Assembly: GCA_045599365.1 (NCBI GenBank)
Contig: JAZRVS010000050.1
Coordinates: forward strand, 1 to 40,634
Reading direction: 5' to 3'
Source: UBA1715 sp045599365
GTDB lineage: Bacteria; Bacteroidota; Bacteroidia; Bacteroidales; UBA1715
DNA: 40,634 bases
This document shows, one piece after another, positions 1 through 7,866 of the stretch (its first letter is position 1; the number at the start of each line of letters is the position of its first letter). A model generated the notes under the pieces. That model had not been told where the DNA came from. It searched no databases and saw only the letters and a program-made list of their open reading frames with translations. The translations under genes and the position numbers were made by a program.

Positions 1-2288
1 TGAACGTATTAAATGGTAATTATATACCGACAACAGGAAAGGTTACAATCAATAATATTGATTTACATCACGATACTGAAAATCAATTGAATGGATTGAT
101 AGGTTTTGTACCACAAGATGACCTTTTAATAAAGGAATTGACCGTATATGAAAACCTTTTCTATAGTGCAAAATTATGTTTTGATAATTTGACAGACGAA
201 GAAATTGCAGAACGCTGCGAAAAAGTGTTACAAAGTCTTGGTTTGTACGAGCGAAAAGATAATGTTGTTGGCGATGAATTAAAAAAAGAAATTTCTGGTG
301 GTCAACGCAAACGTTTGAATATTGCATTGGAGTTGATTCGAGAACCAGCAATATTGTTCCTTGATGAACCAACATCAGGTTTGTCTTCAAAGGATTCTGA
401 AAATATTATGGACCTTTTGAAGGAACTTGCTTTGAAAGGAAAGTTGGTATTCGTTGTTATTCACCAACCTTCGTCAGATATATTTAAGACGTTCGATCGT
501 TTGGTGATTTTGGATACTGGTGGTTTCCAAATTTATTATGGCGCACCTGTTGATTCCATTATGTACTTTAAGGAATGTACTCGTCAGGCCGATTGGTTTG
601 TGAGCGAATGTCCAACGTGCGGTAATGTGAATCCAGAACAAATTTTCAATATAACAGAGGCTAAAATTTTGAATGAAGATGGAACGCCAATGTTGAATGA
701 AAAACGTCAGGAAATTCGAAAATTAGCACCAACCGATTGGTTTGAAATATATCAACAAAAGGGTAAGAAGGATACTGAGGGTAAGCCAATCCCTAAAGAA
801 TTGCCAGAAATCACGTTCAAAATTCCAAATTGGATTCGTCAGTTGAAAGTATTCATCGTTCGCGATGTGCTTTCAAAAATTTCTAATATGCAATATATGC
901 TTATCAACACATTGGAATCTCCAATTATTGCTGTGTTCTTGGCATTTATTATCAAGTATTGGAATGTCGATGAAAGTGGTACTGTAGGTTACAATCTTAT
1001 GAATAATGCAAATATTCCAGTATATATCTTTATGTTGGTTATTTGTGGCTTCTTCGTCGGGTTAACAGCCAGTGCCGAAGAAATTTTTCGAGACCAGAAG
1101 ATTCGTAGTCGAGAGTCTTTCTTGCATTTGAGTTGGTCAAGTTATTTGGTTTCAAAAATTATTATTTTGTTGGTAATTTCTGCCATTCAATCGTTCCTAT
1201 TCGTTTTGCTTGGTAATTGGATTCTTGAAATACACGGATTGTTCTTCAAATATTGGTTTATGGCATTCAGTGTTTGGAGTTTTGCTAATATCACTGGTTT
1301 GATTATTTCTGATTCTTTCAATGATATTAAGACAATTTATATTTTGATACCATTCCTTGTAATTCCTCAGATTATTTTAAGTGGTATTATCGTTAGTTTT
1401 GATAAGTTGAACCCAACAATTTCAAATCCACAAGATATTCCTTGGTATGGAGAGATAATTACTTCGCGTTGGGCATACGAAGGTTTGGCTGTTGAACAAT
1501 ATTCAAATAATGCCTACGAAGCCCCATTTTTTAATCTTGATATGAAGATTAGTGAATGTAGTTATCGTAAAGGCGAGTGGTCTAACCAATTGACCAATAA
1601 GTTGAATGATTGTCTTCGTTATATGGAAGATGGAGAAAATCAAGAACAAATAGAGAAAAATCTAACATTGGTCGCTAATGAAATTGTGAAAGAGAGTAAA
1701 TTTAACAATGGTGTCGTTCCTATTAGTGAAAAAATGCTTACAAATTTAACAAATGGAAATGCTACCGAACAAACAATTCTTGAGGCTCGTGATTATATAA
1801 AGAATGTTAAACAGTACTATGTTAAGTTGAATAATAAATATCGTACGAAAAAAGATAAGAAAACTCATCAGTTCGTTACGGAACTTGGTACTGAGGCTTG
1901 TGAAGAGTTGAACGTGCCTTCAATTGAACGCACGCCTCATTTGATTGATAGTCTTGGTAATCTTGCTTTTTTGGATATAAAAAAGAAATATTACAACGAA
2001 GCATTGGAAGATTTTTGTAAGAATACTAATGACTTGACTGTTTTGATTGAGTATAAAGGTCATCTCGTTCAAAAAACAGATCCTGTTTTCATTCAACCAA
2101 TGTCGCCTTTTGTAAAAGCTCATTTCTATGCACCAATGAAACCAATATTTGGCTCTTATATGAGTACATATTGGATGAATGCGATTATTATTTGGATAAT
2201 GTCTATACTATGCTATATCGTTTTGTATTTTAGATTGTTACGAAGAGGATTAGAGGCATTGGGTAATATTAAATTTTCAAAAAAATAA
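1..2288 (+). CDS. ABCG-type ABC transporter, ATPase fused to permease (5' partial)
   Basis: The frame is open from base 3, so the gene enters from outside the window; a TTG at 87 is only an internal codon. The first codons read NVLNG, which normally follow the Walker A loop, so Walker A lies just upstream. Numbering from base 3, the Q-loop glutamine is about residue 38, the signature SGGQRKR starts about 98, Walker B LFLDEP has D121/E122, and the H-loop histidine is about 154. Hydrophobic segments follow at roughly 900-962, 1011-1080, 1138-1225, 1255-1310, 1330-1400 and 2170-2235. The last two are separated by a hydrophilic stretch of about 250 residues, probably a periplasmic domain. ATPase-before-permease order in one chain is the ABCG layout. 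The substrate is unknown. The stop lies one base before the rbfA start. Confidence 0.88.
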   Translation, partial: NVLNGNYIPTTGKVTINNIDLHHDTENQLNGLIGFVPQDDLLIKELTVYENLFYSAKLCFDNLTDEEIAERCEKVLQSLGLYERKDNVVGDELKKEISGGQRKRLNIALELIREPAILFLDEPTSGLSSKDSENIMDLLKELALKGKLVFVVIHQPSSDIFKTFDRLVILDTGGFQIYYGAPVDSIMYFKECTRQADWFVSECPTCGNVNPEQIFNITEAKILNEDGTPMLNEKRQEIRKLAPTDWFEIYQQKGKKDTEGKPIPKELPEITFKIPNWIRQLKVFIVRDVLSKISNMQYMLINTLESPIIAVFLAFIIKYWNVDESGTVGYNLMNNANIPVYIFMLVICGFFVGLTASAEEIFRDQKIRSRESFLHLSWSSYLVSKIIILLVISAIQSFLFVLLGNWILEIHGLFFKYWFMAFSVWSFANITGLIISDSFNDIKTIYILIPFLVIPQIILSGIIVSFDKLNPTISNPQDIPWYGEIITSRWAYEGLAVEQYSNNAYEAPFFNLDMKISECSYRKGEWSNQLTNKLNDCLRYMEDGENQEQIEKNLTLVANEIVKESKFNNGVVPISEKMLTNLTNGNATEQTILEARDYIKNVKQYYVKLNNKYRTKKDKKTHQFVTELGTEACEELNVPSIERTPHLIDSLGNLAFLDIKKKYYNEALEDFCKNTNDLTVLIEYKGHLVQKTDPVFIQPMSPFVKAHFYAPMKPIFGSYMSTYWMNAIIIWIMSILCYIVLYFRLLRRGLEALGNIKFSKK

Positions 2289-2289
2289 T

Positions 2290-2679
2290 ATGGGTGAAAC
2301 TCGTCAAAATAAAGTTGCTCGCCTTATTCAAAAGGAATTAGGAGATATTTTTCAAAAAGAATCAATGAATTTGTTTCGTGGAGCTCTTATTTCGGTAACC
2401 GCAGTACGTGTCGCTCCCGATTTGTCGTTTGCAAAAGTCTATGTGAGTATTTTTGCTCCAAGTAAAGACGAAAAAGAGTTGTTCGAGTCAATTCAAGAAA
2501 AAACAAAAACAATTCGTCAAATGTTAGCACAAAAAGTTGCGAAACAGTTGCGTATTATTCCTGAATTGGCTTTTCATATTGACGATTCTATTGCATATCA
2601 AGAAAATATTGAACGGTTACTTCATTCAACGAACGCTCAAGAAAAGGATAATGCACAACAAAAGTCTGTGAAAAAATGA
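2290..2679 (+). CDS. rbfA: 30S ribosome-binding factor A
   Basis: This 129-residue protein matches RbfA in length and in its N-terminal pattern: an ETRQNKVARLIQKEL helix, then a VTAVRVAPDLSFAKVYVS strand region and a PELAFHIDDS segment near the end. RbfA is a KH-fold protein that binds the immature 30S subunit and helps mature the 5' end of 16S rRNA, and it is linked to cold adaptation. The C-terminal tail is short and polar. ATG is 1 base after the preceding stop, and the gene overlaps the next start by 4 bases, so it is probably co-transcribed with the methyltransferase and permease that follow. Confidence 0.93.
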   Translation: MGETRQNKVARLIQKELGDIFQKESMNLFRGALISVTAVRVAPDLSFAKVYVSIFAPSKDEKELFESIQEKTKTIRQMLAQKVAKQLRIIPELAFHIDDSIAYQENIERLLHSTNAQEKDNAQQKSVKK

Positions 2680-3482
2680 ATTACGATCCAATAAAGTTTT
2701 CTTTAGGTACATTTTTTAAAAAGAGTCCGTTGCTTCGAAGGCTTTTTTATGCTTTGTTAGATATCTTGCTACTTCGCGCATGGCATATAAAAAAAGTTAT
2801 AAACTCATGGAAAAAGAAGCAATCGGGTGTGGTTGACATTGTTGATGCTGGTTCTGGTTTTGGACAATATTCTTATTATCTTGCTCGCCAAAATAAACAA
2901 TGGAATGTCGTTGGAATAGATGTAAAGCAAGAACAAATAGCTGACTGTAATGAGTTCGCAAAACAAATTGGTTTCGAGAATCGAATGAAGTTTATTGAAG
3001 GTGATTTGACTACATTTGTTTCTCCAAATCCAGTTGATTTGATTCTTTCTGTTGACGTTATGGAACATATTTTAGAAGATGAAATTGTTTTCAAGAATTT
3101 TTATAATTCATTAAAAAACAACGGCTTGCTATTGATTTCAACTCCTTCAAATTTAGGTGGTTCCGATGCCGATGAAGATGGAGAATCTTTTATTGGCGAA
3201 CACGTACGAGATGGTTATAGCATTGATGATATTTCTAATAAATTGAAACAAGCAGGATTTTCAAGCGTAGATGTTTCATATTCGTATGGTTTACCAGGTC
3301 ATATTTCGTGGATTTTGTCAATGAAGTTGCCTATTAGTTTGTTGAATATCTCAAAATTGTTTTTTATTCTTTTGCCTTTTTATTATCTTGCGATATATTG
3401 GTTCTGCTTGATTTTGAATGCATTAGATGTTGTGTGCGAGCAAAAGAAAGGAACTGGGTTGATTGTTAAAGCAAACAAGTAA
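2676..3482 (+). CDS. Class I SAM-dependent methyltransferase with hydrophobic C-terminus
   Basis: Motif I of Rossmann-fold methyltransferases is clear: DAGSGFG starting at residue 57, followed by an acidic strand end (VVGIDVKQEQI) and the post-motif LSVDVMEHI near residue 127, as in Methyltransf_11/25-type enzymes. The substrate cannot be read from sequence; the family includes small-molecule, quinone, lipid and sugar methylases. The C-terminal 50 residues contain a strongly hydrophobic stretch (about residues 222-250), suggesting membrane association. The ATG overlaps the rbfA stop by 4 bases, and the next gene starts 6 bases after this stop, so it sits inside an operon. No gene symbol is justified. 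Confidence 0.82.
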   Translation: MNYDPIKFSLGTFFKKSPLLRRLFYALLDILLLRAWHIKKVINSWKKKQSGVVDIVDAGSGFGQYSYYLARQNKQWNVVGIDVKQEQIADCNEFAKQIGFENRMKFIEGDLTTFVSPNPVDLILSVDVMEHILEDEIVFKNFYNSLKNNGLLLISTPSNLGGSDADEDGESFIGEHVRDGYSIDDISNKLKQAGFSSVDVSYSYGLPGHISWILSMKLPISLLNISKLFFILLPFYYLAIYWFCLILNALDVVCEQKKGTGLIVKANK

Positions 3483-3488
3483 TTCATT

Positions 3489-4706
3489 ATGTCGGTTTCG
3501 TTTTTTTTTGCTCGAAGATATTTGTTCTCGAAAAAAAGTAAGAACGCAATCAATTATATAACAGGTGTTTCTGTGGCATTGGTTGCCTTGGTGTGCTTGG
3601 CAATGGTGATTACTATGTCTGTTTTCAATGGATTGAATTCTGTGATAAATTCTATGTTCAATCATTTTGATCCAGAAATAAAAATTACTGCACAATCGGG
3701 AAGAGTTTTTTCTTTTGATTCTGTAGAAACAAAGTTGGAGCAAATTTCTGATATATATGCTTTTACACCGATTTTAGAAGATGATGTTTTGTTTACTTAT
3801 GGAGATAAACAAATGATTGGGAAATTGAAAGCAGTGGGAGAGTCGTACGAAAAAACGTGCGATTTAGATTCTATTATGGTTGTGGGTGAATTTGTCCTTG
3901 AGGAGAATGATGTCCATTTTGCTTGTGTTGGACAAGGTGTTGCTCATAAACTTTCTGTCGGTTTGATGTTTCGTGATGTGTTGCATATTTATGTTCCTGA
4001 TAGAACAAAGAAAACGTCTATAATTCCAACAGAAGAATATAACCAAACATACGCCTATGCTCGAGGTGTATTTTCAGTTCAGTTAGATATTGATAATGAA
4101 TATGTTATCACATCGTTGCAGTTAGCACAAGAATTATGGAAATATACTAATAATGAAATTTCTTCAATTGAACTTAAGATTAAGGATGATGCTGATTTAC
4201 AAAAGGTAAAACAACAAATACAAAATGTTCTTGGGAAAGATTTTTCTGTTAAGGATAGAGATGAACAACATGCGTTTTTAAATAAAATTTCAAAAGGGGA
4301 AAAATTTGTAACATTTCTTATTATTACATTGATTTTGATTATTGCATCGTTTAGTATTGTTGGTTCTCTTACTATGCTAATTATTGATAAACAACGCGAT
4401 ATTCAAATATTGCAAAGTCTTGGCGCAGATTCAAAATTGATAAAACGTATTTTTATTTTTGAAGGTTGGCTAATCTCTATTTTGGGATCATTGATTGGAA
4501 TTGTGGCGGGTGTTGCTATTTGTTTATTACAAGAGAAATATGGAATTGTAAAACTTCCTGGAACATCTGATAATTTTATCGTTCATGCATATCCAGTTGT
4601 CGTTGCTTGTAAAGATGTGTTTGCAATACTTGCAACCGTTTTAATTGTTGGATTTTTTACAGCATATATTCCTGTACGAAGAATTACAAAAACACATATT
4701 CTATGA
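3489..4706 (+). CDS. FtsX-like ABC transporter permease, LolC/LolE type
   Basis: The 405-residue protein has the MacB/FtsX/LolCE permease layout. There is one N-terminal membrane segment (about residues 20-45, preceded by a positively charged start), a soluble periplasmic domain of about 220 residues, then three C-terminal membrane segments. A cytoplasmic coupling stretch (DKQRDIQILQSLGADSKLI) is the signature seen in LolC/E. Proteins of this type work with a LolD-like ATPase to release lipoproteins from the inner membrane; no ATPase partner is adjacent here. The stop overlaps the next ATG by 4 bases. Alternative: another FtsX-family transporter with a different substrate. Confidence 0.82.
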   Translation: MSVSFFFARRYLFSKKSKNAINYITGVSVALVALVCLAMVITMSVFNGLNSVINSMFNHFDPEIKITAQSGRVFSFDSVETKLEQISDIYAFTPILEDDVLFTYGDKQMIGKLKAVGESYEKTCDLDSIMVVGEFVLEENDVHFACVGQGVAHKLSVGLMFRDVLHIYVPDRTKKTSIIPTEEYNQTYAYARGVFSVQLDIDNEYVITSLQLAQELWKYTNNEISSIELKIKDDADLQKVKQQIQNVLGKDFSVKDRDEQHAFLNKISKGEKFVTFLIITLILIIASFSIVGSLTMLIIDKQRDIQILQSLGADSKLIKRIFIFEGWLISILGSLIGIVAGVAICLLQEKYGIVKLPGTSDNFIVHAYPVVVACKDVFAILATVLIVGFFTAYIPVRRITKTHIL

Positions 4707-5236
4707 ATTTTTTAGATGTAATTGTCTTGATACCAGTCCTTTGGGGCGCTTTTAAGGGTTTTAAAAATGGCCTTATTTCTGAAGTCGGTACTATTGCTGC
4801 ATTAATATTAGGAATATGGGCTGCAATAAATTTATCTGGAACTTTATCTGAATATATTCAGGAATACACATCTATCGCTCCAGAATATCAACAAATTACA
4901 GCGTTCGCAACGACATTTGTGATTGTCGTTGTCGCGTGCTTTTGTATTACAAAAATTATAGTTCATTTTTTTAAGACTATAAAAATATTGTGGTTAGATA
5001 AATTGTGCGGAATTGTATTTGGTATGTCAAAATATTTGATTGTTATTGCTTTTTTGTTTTATTTGGCTAATTCACTTATTGAAAGTTATGCAACAAAACC
5101 AATAGAAGTTGTAGAAACATCAGTGTTATTTAAACCAATGGCAAAAACTGCTGAATCATTCGTTTCTGGTAAAATAAAAGTACCACACATTGAAAAAAAT
5201 GATACCTTCGAAGAAAAATTTAAGAATGAAGACTAA
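4703..5236 (+). CDS. CvpA family inner-membrane protein
   Basis: A 177-residue protein with four predicted hydrophobic helices and the N-terminal pattern typical of CvpA (NFLDVIVLIPVLWGAFKGFKNGL, a short helix with Gly-Phe-Lys-Asn-Gly, then GxxAALILGIWAA). CvpA is required for colicin V production in E. coli; in other bacteria it is linked to envelope homeostasis, with no defined reaction. The last 40 residues are polar and probably cytoplasmic. It overlaps the upstream permease by 4 bases and ends the first operon. Its stop codon is the TAA inside the first unit of a heptamer array. Confidence 0.82.
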   Translation: MNFLDVIVLIPVLWGAFKGFKNGLISEVGTIAALILGIWAAINLSGTLSEYIQEYTSIAPEYQQITAFATTFVIVVVACFCITKIIVHFFKTIKILWLDKLCGIVFGMSKYLIVIAFLFYLANSLIESYATKPIEVVETSVLFKPMAKTAESFVSGKIKVPHIEKNDTFEEKFKNED

Positions 5237-5274
5237 TCACTAATCGTTAATCACTAAACACTAATCGTTAAGAA
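5233..5274. repeat. Heptamer array, CTAATCA type (6 units)
   Basis: Six tandem 7-base units (CTAATCA, CTAATCG, TTAATCA, CTAAACA, CTAATCG, TTAAGAA) fill the whole gap between two genes. The stop codon of the CvpA-like gene is the TAA of the first unit and the next gene starts two bases after the last unit. Confidence 0.85.
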
Positions 5275-5275
5275 C

Positions 5276-5752
5276 ATGAAAATAAATAAAACAAATGCGG
5301 CTCGATTTCTTGACAATTTACATATTACATACGAATTGGTTCCGTATGTGGTTGATGAAAACGATTTGGGCGCAGAACATATTGCAAGTCAATTAAATGA
5401 ACCTATAGAACAAGTATTCAAAACTTTAGTTCTTCGTGGCGACAAGATTGGTCTTTTTGTTTGTGTTATTCCTGGGAATTTGGAAGTTGACTTAAAGAAA
5501 GCTGCGAAAATTTCTGGAAATAAAAATTGTGATATGATTCATTTGAAAGAATTACAACCACTTACGGGGTATATTCGTGGAGGTTGTTCTCCTTTGGCAA
5601 TGAAGAAAAAATATCCAGTATTTTTTCATCAAACGGCGTTGGAACAAGAATATATTTACGTGAGTGCTGGAGTTCGAGGCTTGCAACTAAAAATGAAACC
5701 AGAAGAATTAATTACTGCTGCAGATGCGTCTGTTGGCGATTTAGTACGATAA
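5276..5752 (+). CDS. ybaK: YbaK/EbsC-type aminoacyl-tRNA deacylase
   Basis: A 158-residue single-domain protein with YbaK hallmarks: an N-terminal helix with a Val-Asp-Glu-Asn-Asp segment, EPIEQVFKTLVLRGD, the VIPGNLEVDLKKAAKISG block, and GYIRGGCSPLAMKKKYPVF followed by VSAGVRGLQLKMKPEEL. YbaK hydrolyses mischarged Cys-tRNA(Pro), and related enzymes clear other mis-acylated tRNAs; it lacks the synthetase domains, so it acts in trans. The conserved lysine of the AAKISGNK block is present. The next gene begins 1 base after the stop, so these two genes are likely co-transcribed. Confidence 0.9.
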   Translation: MKINKTNAARFLDNLHITYELVPYVVDENDLGAEHIASQLNEPIEQVFKTLVLRGDKIGLFVCVIPGNLEVDLKKAAKISGNKNCDMIHLKELQPLTGYIRGGCSPLAMKKKYPVFFHQTALEQEYIYVSAGVRGLQLKMKPEELITAADASVGDLVR

Positions 5753-5753
5753 T

Positions 5754-6671
5754 ATGGGAGTATTTTACACATTGGGAAAACCATTCCGAACATTGAAAAA
5801 CAAGGCTCAATCGTTCTTGCATAACAATTTTCTTAAAGAAAAATTGAATTCTATTATTTTCGGTTCCGACACCCCAGCAGGCAAAATGTTTGATATTATT
5901 TTGTTTGTAACAATTTTATTAAGTGTGGCAATTATCATTTTGGAAAGTATGAATTTCTTTCCCGATTCAATGCGCACTGTGTTACGCGTGTTAGAGTGGA
6001 TTTTTACTGCAATTTTTACATTTGAGTATCTTGCCCGAATTTATTGTATGGATCAGCCTAGAACGTATATTTTTAGTTTTTGGGGAATTATTGATTTGTT
6101 GGCTACATTGCCAAGTTACTTGGGTATATTTATGGCTGGAGCACAAAGTTTATTGGCTATTCGTATCTTTAGATTACTCCGCATTTTCCGTATTTTCAAA
6201 CTTTTTTCATTTCTCAACGAAGGTAATTTGTTGTTGCAATCGCTTAAACAAAGCAAGCAAAAAATTATTATCTTTTTCTTGTTCGCTTTAATTTTGGTCA
6301 TTTCTATTGGTACGGTAATGTATATCATTGAAAATGGTAAAAATCCAAATGGTTTTGAAGATATCCCTAATAGTATTTATTGGGCAATTGTAACTATGAC
6401 AACTGTGGGATATGGCGACATTGCTCCTTGTACAACAGTTGGTAGATTTTTGTCGGCAATAATAATGTTAATTGGCTATACCGTATTGGCAGTTCCTACA
6501 GGTATCTTTTCTGTCTCGTTGATAAATGAAGATAAGAAAAGACGCATAAAAACTTGTCCTCATTGCCACGAACATACGAAAAATGATGACTCAAAATATT
6601 GTAGTCATTGTGGTAAAAAATTTGATAACGATGAAACTGAGGCTCAAACCGAAAATGGTGAATTCCGTTAA
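5754..6671 (+). CDS. Voltage-gated-like potassium channel with C-terminal zinc ribbon
   Basis: This 305-residue protein has a six-helix voltage-gated channel plan: S1 about residues 45-68, further helices to about 125, then an S4-like helix around 130-150 with positive residues every third position (IRIFRLLRIFRIFKLF). The pore signature TVGYGD lies at residues 217-222 and is followed by an S6 helix. The filter is the K+-selective type. After S6 there is a short tail with two CxxC pairs (CPHCHEH...CSHCGKKF, about residues 264-288), a zinc-ribbon-like knuckle that is unusual for such channels. The first 40 residues are cytoplasmic. The stop codon starts a heptamer array. Confidence 0.9.
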   Translation: MGVFYTLGKPFRTLKNKAQSFLHNNFLKEKLNSIIFGSDTPAGKMFDIILFVTILLSVAIIILESMNFFPDSMRTVLRVLEWIFTAIFTFEYLARIYCMDQPRTYIFSFWGIIDLLATLPSYLGIFMAGAQSLLAIRIFRLLRIFRIFKLFSFLNEGNLLLQSLKQSKQKIIIFFLFALILVISIGTVMYIIENGKNPNGFEDIPNSIYWAIVTMTTVGYGDIAPCTTVGRFLSAIIMLIGYTVLAVPTGIFSVSLINEDKKRRIKTCPHCHEHTKNDDSKYCSHCGKKFDNDETEAQTENGEFR

Positions 6672-6710
6672 CCACTAATCGTTAATCACTAAACTCTAAT
6701 CACTTAACCC
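6668..6710. repeat. Heptamer array between convergent genes
   Basis: About six TAATCAC-like units (GTTAACC, ACTAATC, GTTAATC, ACTAAAC, TCTAATC, ACTTAAC). The TAA stop of the plus-strand channel gene (6669-6671) and the TGA stop of the minus-strand DUF2147 gene (6700-6702) both lie inside it. Confidence 0.8.
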
Positions 6711-7116
6711 TTGTCCACGTTTGGGTATCTGACAAGAATCCCCAAGAACCTTTCACTTTCAATTTATTTGAAGCCTCTAACCAAATAATGCCGTCAAGTA
6801 ACAAACCACTCATAGGATCAAGTATGCCATCATCTTTTTCCCATTTTGAGCCTTTTTTCTCCATGCCTCTAATAACCATCATACCAACAACAGGTTTGTT
6901 CTTGTCTTCGCCCGAACATTTGGTACATACACTATTTTTCTCGTCAAGAACCTTTATAACTTTGCCGTATAATTTCCCATCTTGCTTGTAAATCTGAATA
7001 TGCGACATCGCTTGATTTCTTCTGTTGTCAAACGATTCCCAAATACCTTCTTCGTTTTGTGCATATATGCAAGAACAAAAACAAACCAATACTATTGTGT
7101 ATATAAAACGTGCCAT
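6700..7116 (-). CDS. DUF2147 family secreted protein
   Basis: With the start at 7116 the product has 138 residues and begins with a classical signal peptide (MARFIYTIVLVCFCSCIYAQ) likely cleaved before Q20. I chose this start because the frame stays open further upstream but encodes a non-signal-like, Lys/Asn-rich stretch, and a TAnnTTTG promoter box sits just before this ATG. The mature part has the DUF2147 pattern: GIWESFDNRRNQAMSHIQIY, GKLYGKVIKVLDEKN, a CTKCSGEDKNKPVVGM loop, and a C-terminal LKVKGSWGFLSDTQTWTRV strand region. The family is a small periplasmic beta-barrel-like fold of unknown biochemical function. Two cysteines (CTKC) could bind metal or form a disulphide. Confidence 0.83.
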   Translation of the reverse strand: MARFIYTIVLVCFCSCIYAQNEEGIWESFDNRRNQAMSHIQIYKQDGKLYGKVIKVLDEKNSVCTKCSGEDKNKPVVGMMVIRGMEKKGSKWEKDDGILDPMSGLLLDGIIWLEASNKLKVKGSWGFLSDTQTWTRVK

Positions 7117-7129
7117 AGCAATTTTTTTG

Positions 7130-7137
7130 CAAAAATA
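7130..7137 (-). promoter_or_regulatory. Candidate -7 box for the DUF2147 gene
   Basis: Read on the minus strand, this is TATTTTTG, a full match to the Bacteroidota -7 consensus TAnnTTTG, 13 bases ahead of the ATG at 7116. I do not see a convincing -33 TTTG at the usual spacing. Confidence 0.45.
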
Positions 7138-7267
7138 GAAAATTATATGGATTTTCACTTGATATGTGCAATATGTAATAAGGATAATTTTGGGTGACTC
7201 GTCCTGATTTTTGTTTACATATTTTTTAGACTTTTTTCTATGAGACGCAAGATCGTGCATCTCTACA

Positions 7268-7317
7268 TAATTCTTATTTCTTATTTGAATTTTTAATTCT
7301 TAAATTCTAATTAAATT
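7268..7317. repeat. Degenerate heptamer stretch, TTCTTAT/TTCTTAA type
   Basis: The DNA before the small membrane protein has a 7-base period (ATTTCTT, ATTTGAA, TTTTTAA, TTCTTAA, ATTCTAA). It is more degenerate than the other arrays. Confidence 0.45.
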
Positions 7318-7318
7318 T

Positions 7319-7326
7319 TACCTTTG
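7319..7326 (+). promoter_or_regulatory. Candidate -7 box upstream of the 7343 gene and mfd
   Basis: TACCTTTG matches TAnnTTTG and lies 16 bases before the ATG at 7343. The expected -33 TTTG is not at the usual distance; the nearest TTTG is about 31 bases upstream. Confidence 0.45.
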
Positions 7327-7342
7327 CAAAAATGATTTATTT

Positions 7343-7864
7343 ATGGAAATAGTTTTTCGTGTTATTGAAGTCGTTCTAACTGCTGGAATAGTTTTTCTTA
7401 CGGCTTTTTACACAATAAAATTGTTTTTTCAGCGAGAGGAAAAAAAACAAGAGGCTGTTCAAAAAATAGAAAATGCAAAAATGAGTATTCCTCTCCGTAT
7501 TCAAGCATACGAACGTTTGGTTTTGTTGATGGAACGAATTAAACCAGAGTCAATTCTTATTCGTGTTCAATCTCCACAAATGACTGCTGGTCAGTTGCAT
7601 CAAGATTTGTTGGCAACTATTCGTGCTGAGTTTGAACACAATCTTTCTCAACAAATTTACGTTTCATCTACATCGTGGAATGCAGTAAAACTCGCAAAAG
7701 ATAGTTTGATAAAGGTGATAAATGAGGAGTCTGCAAAAATTGCTCCTGTTGCTCCTGCAACGGCTTTGAGTCAGGCAATTATTACGGCTATGGTCGCTCT
7801 CCCAACAAATCCTATCAATATTGCTTTGGCTTTGCTGAAAAAAGAGGCTGAAAATTATCTATAA
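7343..7864 (+). CDS. Small membrane-anchored protein of unknown function
   Basis: A 173-residue protein with one N-terminal membrane helix (about residues 8-28), a basic/acidic linker (QREEKKQEAVQKIENAK), and a soluble, mainly helical domain. Its motif SIPLRIQAYERLVLLMERI and an FEHNLSQQIYVSSTSWNAVK segment look conserved-protein-like. I recall similar proteins in Bacteroidota genomes but cannot assign a function. The last 40 residues are Ala/Pro rich and hydrophobic (ATALSQAIITAMVALPTNPINIALALL), perhaps a second membrane-associated segment. The stop is 2 bases before the mfd start, so the two are probably one transcript. It could be membrane bookkeeping unrelated to repair. Confidence 0.75.
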   Translation: MEIVFRVIEVVLTAGIVFLTAFYTIKLFFQREEKKQEAVQKIENAKMSIPLRIQAYERLVLLMERIKPESILIRVQSPQMTAGQLHQDLLATIRAEFEHNLSQQIYVSSTSWNAVKLAKDSLIKVINEESAKIAPVAPATALSQAIITAMVALPTNPINIALALLKKEAENYL

Positions 7865-7866
7865 CA

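Noticed and set aside
1..90. ABC transporter lacking Walker A
   Set aside because: The motif is missing only because the window starts inside the gene; the frame is open to the first bases.
7117..7260. 48-residue N-terminal extension of the DUF2147 protein
   Set aside because: It would bury the signal peptide, and the promoter-like box at 7130-7137 lies inside it.
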